A stretch of DNA of 22,001 nt from CAYSND01 sp964642235 (GTDB lineage Bacteria > Bacteroidota > Bacteroidia > Bacteroidales > UBA932), in NCBI GenBank assembly GCA_964642235.1, contig CAZXOP010000022.1, positions 1 through 22,001 on the forward strand, given 5' to 3'. Under the pieces are notes generated by a model, which saw only the letters and a program-made list of their open reading frames with translations, was not told the origin of the DNA and ran no database searches. Both the position numbers and the translations under genes were made by a program. Below, one piece after another: positions 1-8,408 of this stretch (positions within the stretch are counted from its first letter, which is position 1; each line of letters starts with the position of its first letter).

Positions 1-139
1 CTATAAGTAAATAAACATCGTATTTCTCCTTTTGAAAAAAACGACCGGTAGAGGGGCGGGAAAACAACACATTACCTAATAATATAAACACTATCAGAGA
101 GAATAGTATAGTAAAATTTATGTTTTTAGCTCTTCTCAT
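1..139 (-). CDS. N-terminus of a secreted protein, probably a sialate O-acetylesterase-type (SGNH/CE6-like) esterase; truncated by the window edge
   Basis: An ATG at 137-139 opens a frame that runs off the left edge after 46 codons. It begins only 8 bases after the stop of the GH20 gene upstream, so it looks like the next cistron of the operon. The N-terminus has basic residues (MRRAK) followed by a hydrophobic stretch (about residues 9-25), as in a signal peptide or membrane anchor. The last visible residues are KYDVYLLI and the next codon starts with G. In the SASA/DUF303 family of carbohydrate esterases, a strand of the type (F/Y)D(I/V)YLLI leads straight into the catalytic GQSNM block, so the fit is good but rests on few residues. 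Such an esterase would remove O-acetyl groups from a glycan in the periplasm. The gene start is secure; the family is an inference, as the catalytic Ser lies outside the window. Confidence 0.5.
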   Translation of the reverse strand, partial: MRRAKNINFTILFSLIVFILLGNVLFSRPSTGRFFQKEKYDVYLLI

Positions 140-147
140 ACGCCATT

Positions 148-1698
148 TTATCTAACCATATTTTTTATAATATCGTATAAATGACTCATTTTTTCGGTTC
201 TCAAATTACATATCTCATTTAGCTCTTTGTCGTATAGAAATCCTTTGTTAATAGATTTAAACTTTTTGCTAATTTTTGCAGAGTTCCTTAATAATAAATC
301 CAACTGATTCAATAAAAGAGAAGTATCCTCTTTTTTATAATTTTTAGATTCAAACCTATACTCTATTTCTTTAAATTTTAAATATTCTATCCTTATCTCC
401 AACATCAGAGGGTAGTGGCTAAACTCTTTCTTGTTGTTTTTGACTTTAATACTTGAAATCTTTTTATAAATACCCTCAGTCTCCTGAATCAACTGCTGCA
501 GGGTTTTTCCATCTGTATCAAACCCCTTTGTGACAATATTTTGGGGGAGAGCAAACATGCTCTCCAAAGTTTCTGCCTCTGATTTAGAAACGCCGAATCT
601 CTCCATCGCGTAGTTAAGAATAAATTCCTCGGTATTTATGGGGGATTCGCTTTTTAATGCTGCTGCATAAGAGGCTACCAATATCCTAAACCCAGAAAGT
701 GGATAGACATACCTTATCGGGTATGAAGATATTACCTCCCAATTAGTATCATATTTATACCCATAAGTCCCCCCTGTTGACCAAGAGGTCATTATTATTC
801 CACCATATTTTTTCTCTCTACAGTATGGGATAAAATCCTCTTGATTTTTAAAGTGCTTTTTCCATTGTGTTAAATAGATATTATCGGGGTGGCTTCTTAT
901 AGAGGGGGAGCCCCAGAAATTGACACCGGCAGCGTAGAGTTTCCCGATATCCCCAAAATAATCATTTCTCCACCCATAGTTCCAATCCATTAGGATGATA
1001 TTCTTTGGCAACTCTCCAAAAGCTTCCGGATGTTTAATAATCATATCTGCCCAGATAATAGGTGTTTTTCCAAGCTCATCGATAATCTTGCACATAGCAT
1101 TAATATAATCCACGAATAGCTTTGATTTCCCCTCCTCAGCACTCTTGGCAGCACACTCCTTACAGTTTCCCAACAGATAAGTCTCATCGCCCCCTATATG
1201 GATATATTTTGACGGGTGTTTTGCGGCGATTTCGGAGAAGATGCTTTTGAAAACCTCAACACACTCCTTCTCCTTTGATGGACAGACCTGAGATATCTCT
1301 TTCCTCTCCTCTTTTAAGTGGGAGTATCTATCATGTTTTAAGATATATTCGGAGTGACCAAAACAGTTTTGTAGAGGGATTACCTCTATCCCTATTGTGG
1401 AACAATAATTAATAAAAAAATCAATCTCCCCTTCTGTATAAGCTGAGCTGTTTGACAAAGTATAGTTATCATGGAATGGAAATGTCGCCTCCCACTCCAT
1501 AAGAAGGGTGTTAACCCCAAACTCCGATAACTCCTTGGCGAAATTACACAGAGCAGGCATTGTCATAACTTGACATCTCAAATCGATATGGAACCCTTTA
1601 ATGGGGATATCCCCTCTCCCCTCTCCCTTCAAAGGAAAAGCAAATGTCATTAACAATAGAGAAAGAGTCAGCTGTATAAATAGTTTTCTATGTTTCAT
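148..1698 (-). CDS. GH20-family beta-N-acetylhexosaminidase (hexosaminidase D-like subtype), secreted
   Basis: This 516-residue protein begins with a signal peptide (hydrophobic residues about 7-22) and should act in the periplasm. A TIM-barrel GH20 catalytic domain follows from about residue 33. The motif HIGGDE puts the catalytic Asp-Glu pair at D171-E172, the pair that supports substrate-assisted cleavage by the acetamido group of terminal GlcNAc or GalNAc. It lacks the N-terminal GH20b-type domain seen in the other GH20 gene at 4930-6507, and its catalytic domain starts almost at once (GFHIDLRCQ), more like the hexosaminidase D group than the chitobiase group. The C-terminal 150 residues are charged and probably helical. 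Its ATG overlaps the nagB stop (ATGA), suggesting translational coupling. It probably removes HexNAc from oligosaccharides made by upstream enzymes. Substrate linkage is not determined. Confidence 0.85.
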   Translation of the reverse strand: MKHRKLFIQLTLSLLLMTFAFPLKGEGRGDIPIKGFHIDLRCQVMTMPALCNFAKELSEFGVNTLLMEWEATFPFHDNYTLSNSSAYTEGEIDFFINYCSTIGIEVIPLQNCFGHSEYILKHDRYSHLKEERKEISQVCPSKEKECVEVFKSIFSEIAAKHPSKYIHIGGDETYLLGNCKECAAKSAEEGKSKLFVDYINAMCKIIDELGKTPIIWADMIIKHPEAFGELPKNIILMDWNYGWRNDYFGDIGKLYAAGVNFWGSPSIRSHPDNIYLTQWKKHFKNQEDFIPYCREKKYGGIIMTSWSTGGTYGYKYDTNWEVISSYPIRYVYPLSGFRILVASYAAALKSESPINTEEFILNYAMERFGVSKSEAETLESMFALPQNIVTKGFDTDGKTLQQLIQETEGIYKKISSIKVKNNKKEFSHYPLMLEIRIEYLKFKEIEYRFESKNYKKEDTSLLLNQLDLLLRNSAKISKKFKSINKGFLYDKELNEICNLRTEKMSHLYDIIKNMVR

Positions 1699-2459
1699 AA
1701 TATATATTTTGCACTCTCTTTATCACAATATAAGGTAGCATTCTTATGTCTTCTCAATACAGAAGCAGGGCATTTTTCATCTATTTCACCCATAACAGTC
1801 TCCCTGACGGCATTGGCCTTTGAAGAGGCAGGGACAATACAAAAAATTCTCTCTGCTGACATTAGCGTAGGAATAGTTAATGTAATCGCATGTGTCGGGA
1901 CATCTTCCAATTTTAGAAAACACCCGTCATTTACCTGTTGTAAACGACAAATATCATCCAACTCCACTATTTTTATAGACTCGCTATCATTGAAAAAGGC
2001 CACATGAGGGTCATTAAATGCTATATGTCCATTCTCCCCTATCCCCATAAAGATAATATCTATCGGTCTGCTTTTTAGCAATTCCGAATAACGCTCACAT
2101 CTCTCCTCAAGATTATCATGCTCATCATTCATATAATTAACCGACTTGAATGAAACTTTATCAAACAAGTTAATCTTTAGAAAATTACCAAAAGTCTGTG
2201 GGGCATCTCTCTCTAATCCCACATACTCATCCATGTGAAAAGCATTTATACGAGACCACTCTATATTACACTTAATCAATGAAGCGATAAACTCATTTTG
2301 AGAGGGAGCTGATGCGAAAACAATGGAAATCTCCCTCTTAATGTTAAGTAGGTTATTAATGTACTCGGAAGCTGCCAATGCAGCCTCTTTTCCCATCTCT
2401 TTTCTGGTACTATATACCAAAACTCTTAAGAGGTCCTTAGTTATATCTTTTTCAATCAT
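1695..2459 (-). CDS. nagB: Glucosamine-6-phosphate deaminase (NagB-type)
   Basis: The 254-residue cytoplasmic enzyme should convert glucosamine 6-phosphate to fructose 6-phosphate and ammonia, the last step of GlcNAc catabolism. Family marks are MDEYVGL at about 76-82 (Asp of the active site) and GIGENGHIAFNDP at 139-151 (catalytic His145). Compared with E. coli NagB (GNDGHIAFNEP), the first acidic residue is Asn and the last Glu is Asp. The stretch VPTHAITLTIPTLMSA is also typical of the family. This variant block is seen in many deaminase-like homologues outside enterobacteria, so galactosamine 6-phosphate or a related substrate cannot be excluded. The gene overlaps the nagA end by 8 bases and its own stop overlaps the next GH20 start, so the three are probably translated together. 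nagA next door is the best support for GlcN-6-P as substrate. Confidence 0.85.
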   Translation of the reverse strand: MIEKDITKDLLRVLVYSTRKEMGKEAALAASEYINNLLNIKREISIVFASAPSQNEFIASLIKCNIEWSRINAFHMDEYVGLERDAPQTFGNFLKINLFDKVSFKSVNYMNDEHDNLEERCERYSELLKSRPIDIIFMGIGENGHIAFNDPHVAFFNDSESIKIVELDDICRLQQVNDGCFLKLEDVPTHAITLTIPTLMSAERIFCIVPASSKANAVRETVMGEIDEKCPASVLRRHKNATLYCDKESAKYIL

Positions 2460-3654
2460 TTCTATATACTTGTTTCCCGTTAATTATAGTTCTATGAATC
2501 CTTATATTATCATCGAAAATTACAAGATCGGCATCATACCCTTTCGCTACCCTCCCTTTGTGGTTTGAAATACCCATTATTTTTGCCGGTGTGGTCGTCA
2601 TCATTTTAACTGAATCAATTAAAGATATCCCGACCTCTTTATAGACGGTACGCACTAAGCGGTCGGCAGTGGCAACACTCCCTGCAAATGCACTCCTATC
2701 AGGTAATTTAGCAACACCATCTTCGATAATTACCTCTTGTCCCCTCTTTAAACTCCCTATCACTGATTTGCCTGGCGGCATCCCTGCACCCCTCATTGAA
2801 TCTGTTATCAGAGCTATCTTCTCTGCCCCTTTTATGCTGTATGCTAATTTAAAAAGCGGTGTAGGGACATGAACACCATCGGCTATTATCTCAATGGTCA
2901 TCCCCTCAATCAAATATCCCGCTTCTACGCACCCTGCATACCTAAAAGCATCTCTTCGAGTAACCCCATTCATACAGGAATAAAAATGAGTAATATGAGT
3001 AAATCCTGCTGAGAAGGCCTCTACGACCTCCTCATATATCGCATCTGTATGGGCTATTGAGGGGAGAATCCCTCTTTTAACAAGCACTTTAGCTAACTCC
3101 TTAGCTCCATCAAGTTCAGGGGCTATACTCCATCTTACTATCTTATTTGAGCGTTCCAAAATCTCCTCATAATCACCTGGAGTAGGGTTCTTCAAATATT
3201 TTGGGTCTTGGGCTCCTCGGTGGTTATAAGCAAAATAGGGCCCCTCCAAATGAATTCCCCCTAAAATAGCCCCCTGCTCATTTAACCCCTCTGCCTCTTC
3301 ATAAAGGTCGAAGAAAGAAAAGAGTTCCTCTCTATCACATGCCAATGAGGTAGGGAAGAGAAGGGTGGTACCATGCTCCGCATGAAGCTTCGCAGGAGTC
3401 AGAAAACTCTCTATAGAACAATCCATAAAATCCATATCCCCTCCTCCATGAGTATGAATATCAATAAACCCCGGAGCAATAAAGGACCCCTTGGCATCAA
3501 TAGTTTCATACCCTTCTACCTCTAAAACTCCCTTTTCGACTCCGACAATAACCCCATCTTCGATTATCACCGACCCGACACCGAGATTTTCTAAAGGAGA
3601 AAGTATAACTCCATTAGATACAATAGTTTTATTTTTTATTAAGCTCTTTTCCAT
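2452..3654 (-). CDS. nagA: N-acetylglucosamine-6-phosphate deacetylase
   Basis: This 400-residue amidohydrolase removes acetate from GlcNAc 6-phosphate to give glucosamine 6-phosphate in the cytoplasm. Visible family features are the metal-site strand IDIHTHGGG (residues 64-72), the metal-binding Glu in HLEGPY (E137), His in AHTDA (H202), His in ITHFYSCMNG (H223), and the catalytic Asp in ALITDSM (D285). Length matches the family (about 380-400). It overlaps the transporter gene by 16 bases at its start and nagB by 8 bases at its end, making a compact transporter-nagA-nagB block. The His-Phe-Tyr-Ser-Cys-Met-Asn-Gly segment differs from the E. coli THLYNAM form but keeps the key His and Met-Asn. 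No GlcNAc kinase gene is visible in the window, so phosphorylation of imported sugar must be encoded elsewhere. Confidence 0.92.
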   Translation of the reverse strand: MEKSLIKNKTIVSNGVILSPLENLGVGSVIIEDGVIVGVEKGVLEVEGYETIDAKGSFIAPGFIDIHTHGGGDMDFMDCSIESFLTPAKLHAEHGTTLLFPTSLACDREELFSFFDLYEEAEGLNEQGAILGGIHLEGPYFAYNHRGAQDPKYLKNPTPGDYEEILERSNKIVRWSIAPELDGAKELAKVLVKRGILPSIAHTDAIYEEVVEAFSAGFTHITHFYSCMNGVTRRDAFRYAGCVEAGYLIEGMTIEIIADGVHVPTPLFKLAYSIKGAEKIALITDSMRGAGMPPGKSVIGSLKRGQEVIIEDGVAKLPDRSAFAGSVATADRLVRTVYKEVGISLIDSVKMMTTTPAKIMGISNHKGRVAKGYDADLVIFDDNIRIHRTIINGKQVYRND

Positions 3655-4943
3655 CTCTCTATTTTATGACCTTTAAATGCATAGAAAATCAGATATAAGA
3701 AGCAGGGGATTAGAACCCAATATGAGAATCTCTCCCCTATATTATCAACAAAAAGCCCATAAATTACAGGCATAAAGGCATTTCCACAGAGTGCCATTAC
3801 CAAAAGGGAAGAGCCCAAATTCGTATATTTTCCCAAATCGCGAATAGCGAGGGGCCATATATTGGCATATATCAAAGCATTTGGAAGCCCCATTAGTACT
3901 AAAAACCATATTGAGAGGTTAGTCTCATGTGAGAAGATATTTACTTTGCTATTGAAAATCAAAATACAAATAGATAAACAGAGTCCTAAAACAGTAACGA
4001 TTTGCAAAGCTCTCTTTTGAGGTAGTACCTTGGGAATAAGAACAATCCCTAAAAAATAACCTATCAAAGTGCATGACATAGTATAAGAAGGAAAAACTTT
4101 AGCTTCATTTAAGTGAATCCCCATAGAGCCTGCATAGTTTATTATAGTGTCAATAGAGATAACTTGTGCTCCCACATGGAAGAAGATGGCTATTGCACCA
4201 AGAATAAGATAAGGGTAAGCAAATATTGATGAACGATCCTTACTCCCCTCATCATGCGATTTATTCTCCTCCTTAATATTGATTTCAGGAAATGATGAAA
4301 ACCTTATAAATAGAGCAAAAAGTAATAGGAACCCCGAAAGGAAAGAGTAGGGAACGATAACCCTCCTTATAAGCTCGTCTAAGATTATCCCTTTTTCATT
4401 GGCAGCTATCAACCCTTCATTTAACTGCCTAAACACCTCCGTATCACCATCTTGTAATATTAAGGCTGCAAAAATAAGAGGTGATAATATCCCCGCTAAT
4501 TTATTACATACCCCCACTATACTTATCCTCCTGGCCGCACTACGAATAGGTCCGATGATGGTAACATAAGGATTAGCAGCTGTTTGTAATATTGCCAACC
4601 CCACCCCTATTAAAAAAAGACCACTCAGAAAAAGGGAATACTCCCTTAAAAAGGCTGCAGGGACAAATACCAATGTTCCAAGGGACATAAAAGAGAGTCC
4701 TATGCTGATAGACCTCTTATATCCTATTTTATTGATTATTTGCGAGGCAGGTATTGCCATCACGAAATAGGCAATATAAAAAGCAAAGGCAACAAAATAA
4801 GATTGAACCGATGTGAGTTCACATGCTATTTTGAAATATGGAATCAATATGGCATTTACCCAAGAGACAAAGCCAAAGATAAAAAACAATGCACATAAAA
4901 TCAGCATCGAAGGAATCGAGGTTTTTTTATTAGTATTCATCAT
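3639..4943 (-). CDS. MFS sugar transporter, FucP/NagP-like (probable N-acetylglucosamine permease)
   Basis: A 434-residue inner-membrane protein with about 12 hydrophobic segments. The block LQTAANPYV (residues 119-127) followed by GP is a hallmark of the FucP/GluP/NagP branch of the major facilitator superfamily, which carries sugars in symport with H+ or Na+. NKIGYKRS after the second membrane segment fits the MFS loop 2-3 motif. The gene lies between a GH20 gene (its start overlaps that gene's last 14 bases) and nagA (its end overlaps nagA by 16 bases), so GlcNAc released in the periplasm is the most likely cargo. A second Met directly follows the first (ATGATG at 4938-4943), and either could start. 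The substrate is inferred from context only; other hexoses or disaccharides remain possible. Confidence 0.85.
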   Translation of the reverse strand: MMNTNKKTSIPSMLILCALFFIFGFVSWVNAILIPYFKIACELTSVQSYFVAFAFYIAYFVMAIPASQIINKIGYKRSISIGLSFMSLGTLVFVPAAFLREYSLFLSGLFLIGVGLAILQTAANPYVTIIGPIRSAARRISIVGVCNKLAGILSPLIFAALILQDGDTEVFRQLNEGLIAANEKGIILDELIRRVIVPYSFLSGFLLLFALFIRFSSFPEINIKEENKSHDEGSKDRSSIFAYPYLILGAIAIFFHVGAQVISIDTIINYAGSMGIHLNEAKVFPSYTMSCTLIGYFLGIVLIPKVLPQKRALQIVTVLGLCLSICILIFNSKVNIFSHETNLSIWFLVLMGLPNALIYANIWPLAIRDLGKYTNLGSSLLVMALCGNAFMPVIYGLFVDNIGERFSYWVLIPCFLYLIFYAFKGHKIERWKRA

Positions 4944-6507
4944 AATAAGTTACTCCTTTTGTATCCCAGAACTTTTTAATTTTAACGAGAGATTTTAAAA
5001 ATCTGTCGTAATTTTTATTATTATATTCACTCCATCCAACCTCTGCATAAGCAGCGATTCTTGGAAAAACTTGTCTATAAACATCTGTCACTTTCGGAAC
5101 ATATTCGCTCCACATCTGACACCCAAACCCTAATACATTCTTTTTATACTTAATATCCATCCCTACCGGTAGAGGGGAGAAATTATAGGATTTCTCCAGT
5201 GGTATCCTCTCATAAGTGTAATCGAGATATGTATCCCAATGATTTGAATTAACCACATTGTACCCCTTCTCGATAGCATCCTGTAAAAGAGAGATATCCC
5301 CTTTCCAAAAATGGACTATACTGCTTTTCACCAGTTCCTGCTTCGAATTAGCAGCATCAGACCACTCATGCAAATTTTTACCAAGTATCTCATTCCACCC
5401 CATCATCCTAAACCCCTTCGACTCAATAAAGGTAGAGAGCCTGTTTACGAAAAAGAGTTGAACATCGAATGGGTTTTCAAGTCCTTCACTCTTCATTAAC
5501 TCCTTAACCAAAGGGTTTACTATCCACTCATCATACTTGACCTCATCACCCCCGATATGGATTATTTTAGAGGGGAATAGGGGCATAATTTCAGATAAAA
5601 CATCAGTCAGAAAAGTGAATACTTTGGGATCTGCGACATTATAAGTTGCATTATGAACACCAAAAGTACATGGTACAGTAATGCTTTTTGCTGAAGGAGA
5701 GAGCCAGGGGTATGCTGCTATTGCTGCTGAAGCATGCCCCGGCATCTCTATCTCCGGGATGATCATAATATGCCTTCGCATGGCATATTCAACGATCTCA
5801 TTGATATCTTCATGGGTGTAGTACCCACCATGAGGATAGGGATAGAATTTAGGTGTGGTCCCTTTTGGAACTCTTGCCACTTGGGTACTGTCCCTCCAGG
5901 CACCTATTTGAGTTAATAGTGGGAATTTCTTAATATATATTCTCCAACCCTGATCATCTGTAAGATGCCAGTGGAAAACATTCATTTTCAAATACGCCAT
6001 CTGATCTATCATCTTCTTTACAAACTCCTTCCCCTTAAAATGTCGTGATTCATCTAACATAAAAGCACGCCAAGTATATGAAGGATAATCTTTAATCAAG
6101 GAGTTGGCGATTTTATATGACCCGTCTCCCGATAACAGCACCATCTGTCGAATGGTTTGAAGGGCATAGAAACAAGAAGCAGCGGATCCGGCGCGGATAG
6201 CTATTTTGGTATCTGAAATATCTATAACATAGTGGTCAGATTCTAAAATTTTGTCAAATAACAGAGTCATCTGAGGCTCTTTTGAGGAGACCAGAGTCGT
6301 AAAAAACTCCTCCTTAAAAATAGGGGTAAAGTACTCTACCTCAGATGTAAACCGCTTGTCAAAAGATATTTTTATTACATCTCTGAAAACAAACTCCCCT
6401 TTTCGCTCTTCCAAAGCGTTTGGATATGGAATAATATCATACCTCCCTTGGGCAGAGATAACTCCACAGAGCAACAATAAAGCTATAAACAAAGAGAGTT
6501 TTTTCAT
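4930..6507 (-). CDS. GH20 beta-N-acetylhexosaminidase (chitobiase/HexA-type with GH20b domain), secreted
   Basis: The 525-residue enzyme starts with a signal peptide (KKLSLFIALLLLCGVISA, cleavage near residue 19-20) and should act in the periplasm. Residues about 21-143 form the GH20b-type alpha/beta domain. The TIM barrel follows, with TWRAFMLDESRHF (145-157), FHWHLTDDQGWR (178-189), PEIEMPGHA (251-259) and HIGGDE, giving the catalytic D321-E322. These are the classic GH20 motifs. It would remove terminal beta-linked GlcNAc or GalNAc from oligosaccharides. It starts 11 bases after the lyase reading frame and overlaps the transporter gene, so it belongs to the operon. It is not a recent duplicate of the GH20 at 148-1698: domain make-up and most motifs differ, which suggests separate linkages or substrates. 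Confidence 0.93.
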   Translation of the reverse strand: MKKLSLFIALLLLCGVISAQGRYDIIPYPNALEERKGEFVFRDVIKISFDKRFTSEVEYFTPIFKEEFFTTLVSSKEPQMTLLFDKILESDHYVIDISDTKIAIRAGSAASCFYALQTIRQMVLLSGDGSYKIANSLIKDYPSYTWRAFMLDESRHFKGKEFVKKMIDQMAYLKMNVFHWHLTDDQGWRIYIKKFPLLTQIGAWRDSTQVARVPKGTTPKFYPYPHGGYYTHEDINEIVEYAMRRHIMIIPEIEMPGHASAAIAAYPWLSPSAKSITVPCTFGVHNATYNVADPKVFTFLTDVLSEIMPLFPSKIIHIGGDEVKYDEWIVNPLVKELMKSEGLENPFDVQLFFVNRLSTFIESKGFRMMGWNEILGKNLHEWSDAANSKQELVKSSIVHFWKGDISLLQDAIEKGYNVVNSNHWDTYLDYTYERIPLEKSYNFSPLPVGMDIKYKKNVLGFGCQMWSEYVPKVTDVYRQVFPRIAAYAEVGWSEYNNKNYDRFLKSLVKIKKFWDTKGVTYYDEY

Positions 6508-6518
6508 GCGATTAGATA

Positions 6519-8357
6519 TTAATTTTTTAATAGTTCAAATTCTCTTTCTGATGTTTCAAATCTAAATATGAGAGACTCTTGCGAGTTATCTTTATTAAAA
6601 ATAATGAGTTCCAACTTATCTGAAGTAAGCTTATACTCTATGTTTTTAACTTCTCTCCTCTTCTCCTTAGGAATTACAAGATAAACATTATTCTGCTCCC
6701 CTTTCGAGAGTGAAATATAGTTTATTACAGGTGCTTTATAATCTTTCCCTCTCGAATACAAATATCCATCAAAAATTTCAATATCATCCTCTGTCCCAAA
6801 ACTTTTTGAGAAGAGAGTTACGATGGAATCTCTGTATAATGAGATGGTTTTATTAGATTTATCTAAAAAAATGTCAACTGAAGGGGTATGAAAGAGAGTC
6901 TCGTATTTATGGGGCTCATTTGAGATGAAACGGTCGTATATGACCGTGTATTCATTTTCAATTAGGGCCACTCTCCTCTCCCACTCCACGTTAAGATTTG
7001 TGGGATCTGATTTTGGGGAGGTCATTTTACAGTATGTGTAATTCTGCTTCTCTCTCCAAGTCGTTATATTATTATTAGTAATTCTTGTCCTCGCATATTC
7101 AATATCGGAGGAGGACTCTGCATCCTGCACACCATCTATGAGTACAGTATTATGAGCCATTGAGGTTCTATACCATTTGTTTTTAAGCCTATTATCATAG
7201 TTAGGGCATCCAGTCTCTATGAGAACAGGACATTAATCGTACCAGAGTAGCAGACCAAGTCGCCCGGCATGAGAATGTGACCCTATTCTTTCAGCAGGAT
7301 TTAGAAGAATATACCATTTATCTCCCCTAATTACTGCAAGTTTACTCTCCTTAAATAGTCCGGATTTGCCCTCAACTTTTTTGTTGATACCTAAAACATC
7401 CTTTAATATAGATACAGATGGGATAATGTCCATCGCATAAGAGTCATTTACAGGGGGCATTGTGGCATCCGGCTGAGCAAAAGAGGTCATAAAAAATAAC
7501 ATCTTTTCAAGCCCGGAGTGTAGATTATCGGGAAAGGGTATTTTGTTGGATTTACAGAGAAGATACATATCCCTAAAAATAGAGGTCTGGAAAGGGTGAT
7601 ATCCGAACATCTGCTCCACATTTCCGCCATCCTCGTACATTGCATGATTTAGATGATGAGTTAAGAGTCGCATAGCATTCTCCTTTAACTCCCCCTTTTT
7701 ATCGAGTGTGGGGAAAAGGGTGGCTAAATAGAGCATTGCTATCCCCCCATGGGACTGATGATTAAACAAGTGTAGTGGCTGCGGTGCAAACCACTTCATC
7801 AAGACATCGGCATGTTCTCTCTGTAGCTCTATGATGGTCTTTTTTTGAGATGAAGAGAGTCCCTCTCTCCCTAAATAATAACACCATGAGAGATTTATAC
7901 TTCTCCATGCTACCTGCATATCTCTCCAGTTATAGGTCCTTTTCATCGAGTTATGATCACGAGGATTATCAGCAATCCAACTCTCAAGGATACCCATCAT
8001 ATCACTTAGATAGGTTTTATCTTTTGTAAGGTAATACATCCTTGCAAAAGATGGCAGATAGTAAAATCTGTTAATCCAGACAGACCTCTCTATTTCAGTC
8101 TTCTCAAACTTCTCCCACCCTAAAGGGTCACCATACTCTTTTTGTAAAAGACCTCCTCTTATTTTTTCAACAATAATAGCATCAGACTCTGTCTGCAGAA
8201 GCTCCTCTTGAACGAACTTTCCGCCTTGGTCTTTTGGCATTATTTCACCAACATTGTACTTAGTGGCATATTGGTAAAAAGGGAAATTTCCTTTTTGAGA
8301 AAATAATGTAGTAACCGATAAAAGGGAGATTAAAATCGAAATAATATACTTTCTCAT
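6519..8357 (-). pseudogene. Heparinase II/III-like polysaccharide lyase interrupted by an in-frame TAA
   Basis: One continuous frame of 612 codons is split by a TAA at 7233-7235 (codon 375). The 5' part (374 residues from ATG 8355-8357) has a signal peptide ending near TLFSQ and an (alpha/alpha) toroid with NWRDMQVAWRSINL (143-156) and FNHQSHGG (N199-H200). It stops inside the C-terminal beta domain just after SHSHAG (H361/H363) and LLLWYD. The 3' part continues in the same frame, without any indel, with CPVLIETG and MAHNTVLIDG, both typical of the heparinase II/III C-terminal domain. Asn, His and Tyr of this family form the beta-eliminating site on uronate polymers, so both halves should be needed. 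The start at 8357 is preferred over an upstream ATG at 8399 because it begins the signal peptide and follows the hairpin. The exact PL family (12, 15, 17, 21, 33 and others) cannot be told. Alternatives to a true pseudogene are a sequencing error or readthrough. Confidence 0.82.
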
Positions 8358-8371
8358 AATTAAATAATTAA

Positions 8372-8399
8372 TTGGGGTGCTACAAAGATAGCACCCCAA
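8372..8399 (-). promoter_or_regulatory. Intercistronic RNA hairpin between the fasciclin gene and the lyase
   Basis: Perfect 11-base arms (TTGGGGTGCTA and TAGCACCCCAA) enclose a 6-base loop. The stem has six G/C pairs and begins 10 bases after the stop of the fasciclin gene. In the minus-strand transcript it is followed by an A/U-rich stretch (AATTAATTATTTAATT) rather than a clean U-run. It may be a partial terminator, or a stabilising or processing stem that keeps susC-susD-fasciclin mRNA above the downstream genes. The structure is plainly visible; its role is inferred. Confidence 0.75.
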
Positions 8400-8408
8400 A
8401 ATAATAAT

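Noticed and set aside
1606..1632. Repeated CCCCTCTCCC-like tract
   Set aside because: It encodes Gly-Glu-Gly-Arg-Gly after the signal peptide of the GH20 gene and reflects the purine-rich codon preference seen in all genes here.
148..6507. The two GH20 genes as a tandem duplication
   Set aside because: They share only the general GGDE catalytic pair; one has a GH20b domain and classic chitobiase motifs, the other does not.
6519..7160. Separate 213-residue gene starting at the Met within MAHNTV
   Set aside because: The upstream codons continue in the same frame to the TAA and encode family-typical residues (CPVLIETG), and no ribosome-binding site precedes this Met; it is the 3' part of the broken lyase.
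8355..8399. Upstream start giving a 14-residue extension of the lyase (ATG at 8399)
   Set aside because: The extension is encoded by the hairpin itself and would displace the signal peptide from the N-terminus.
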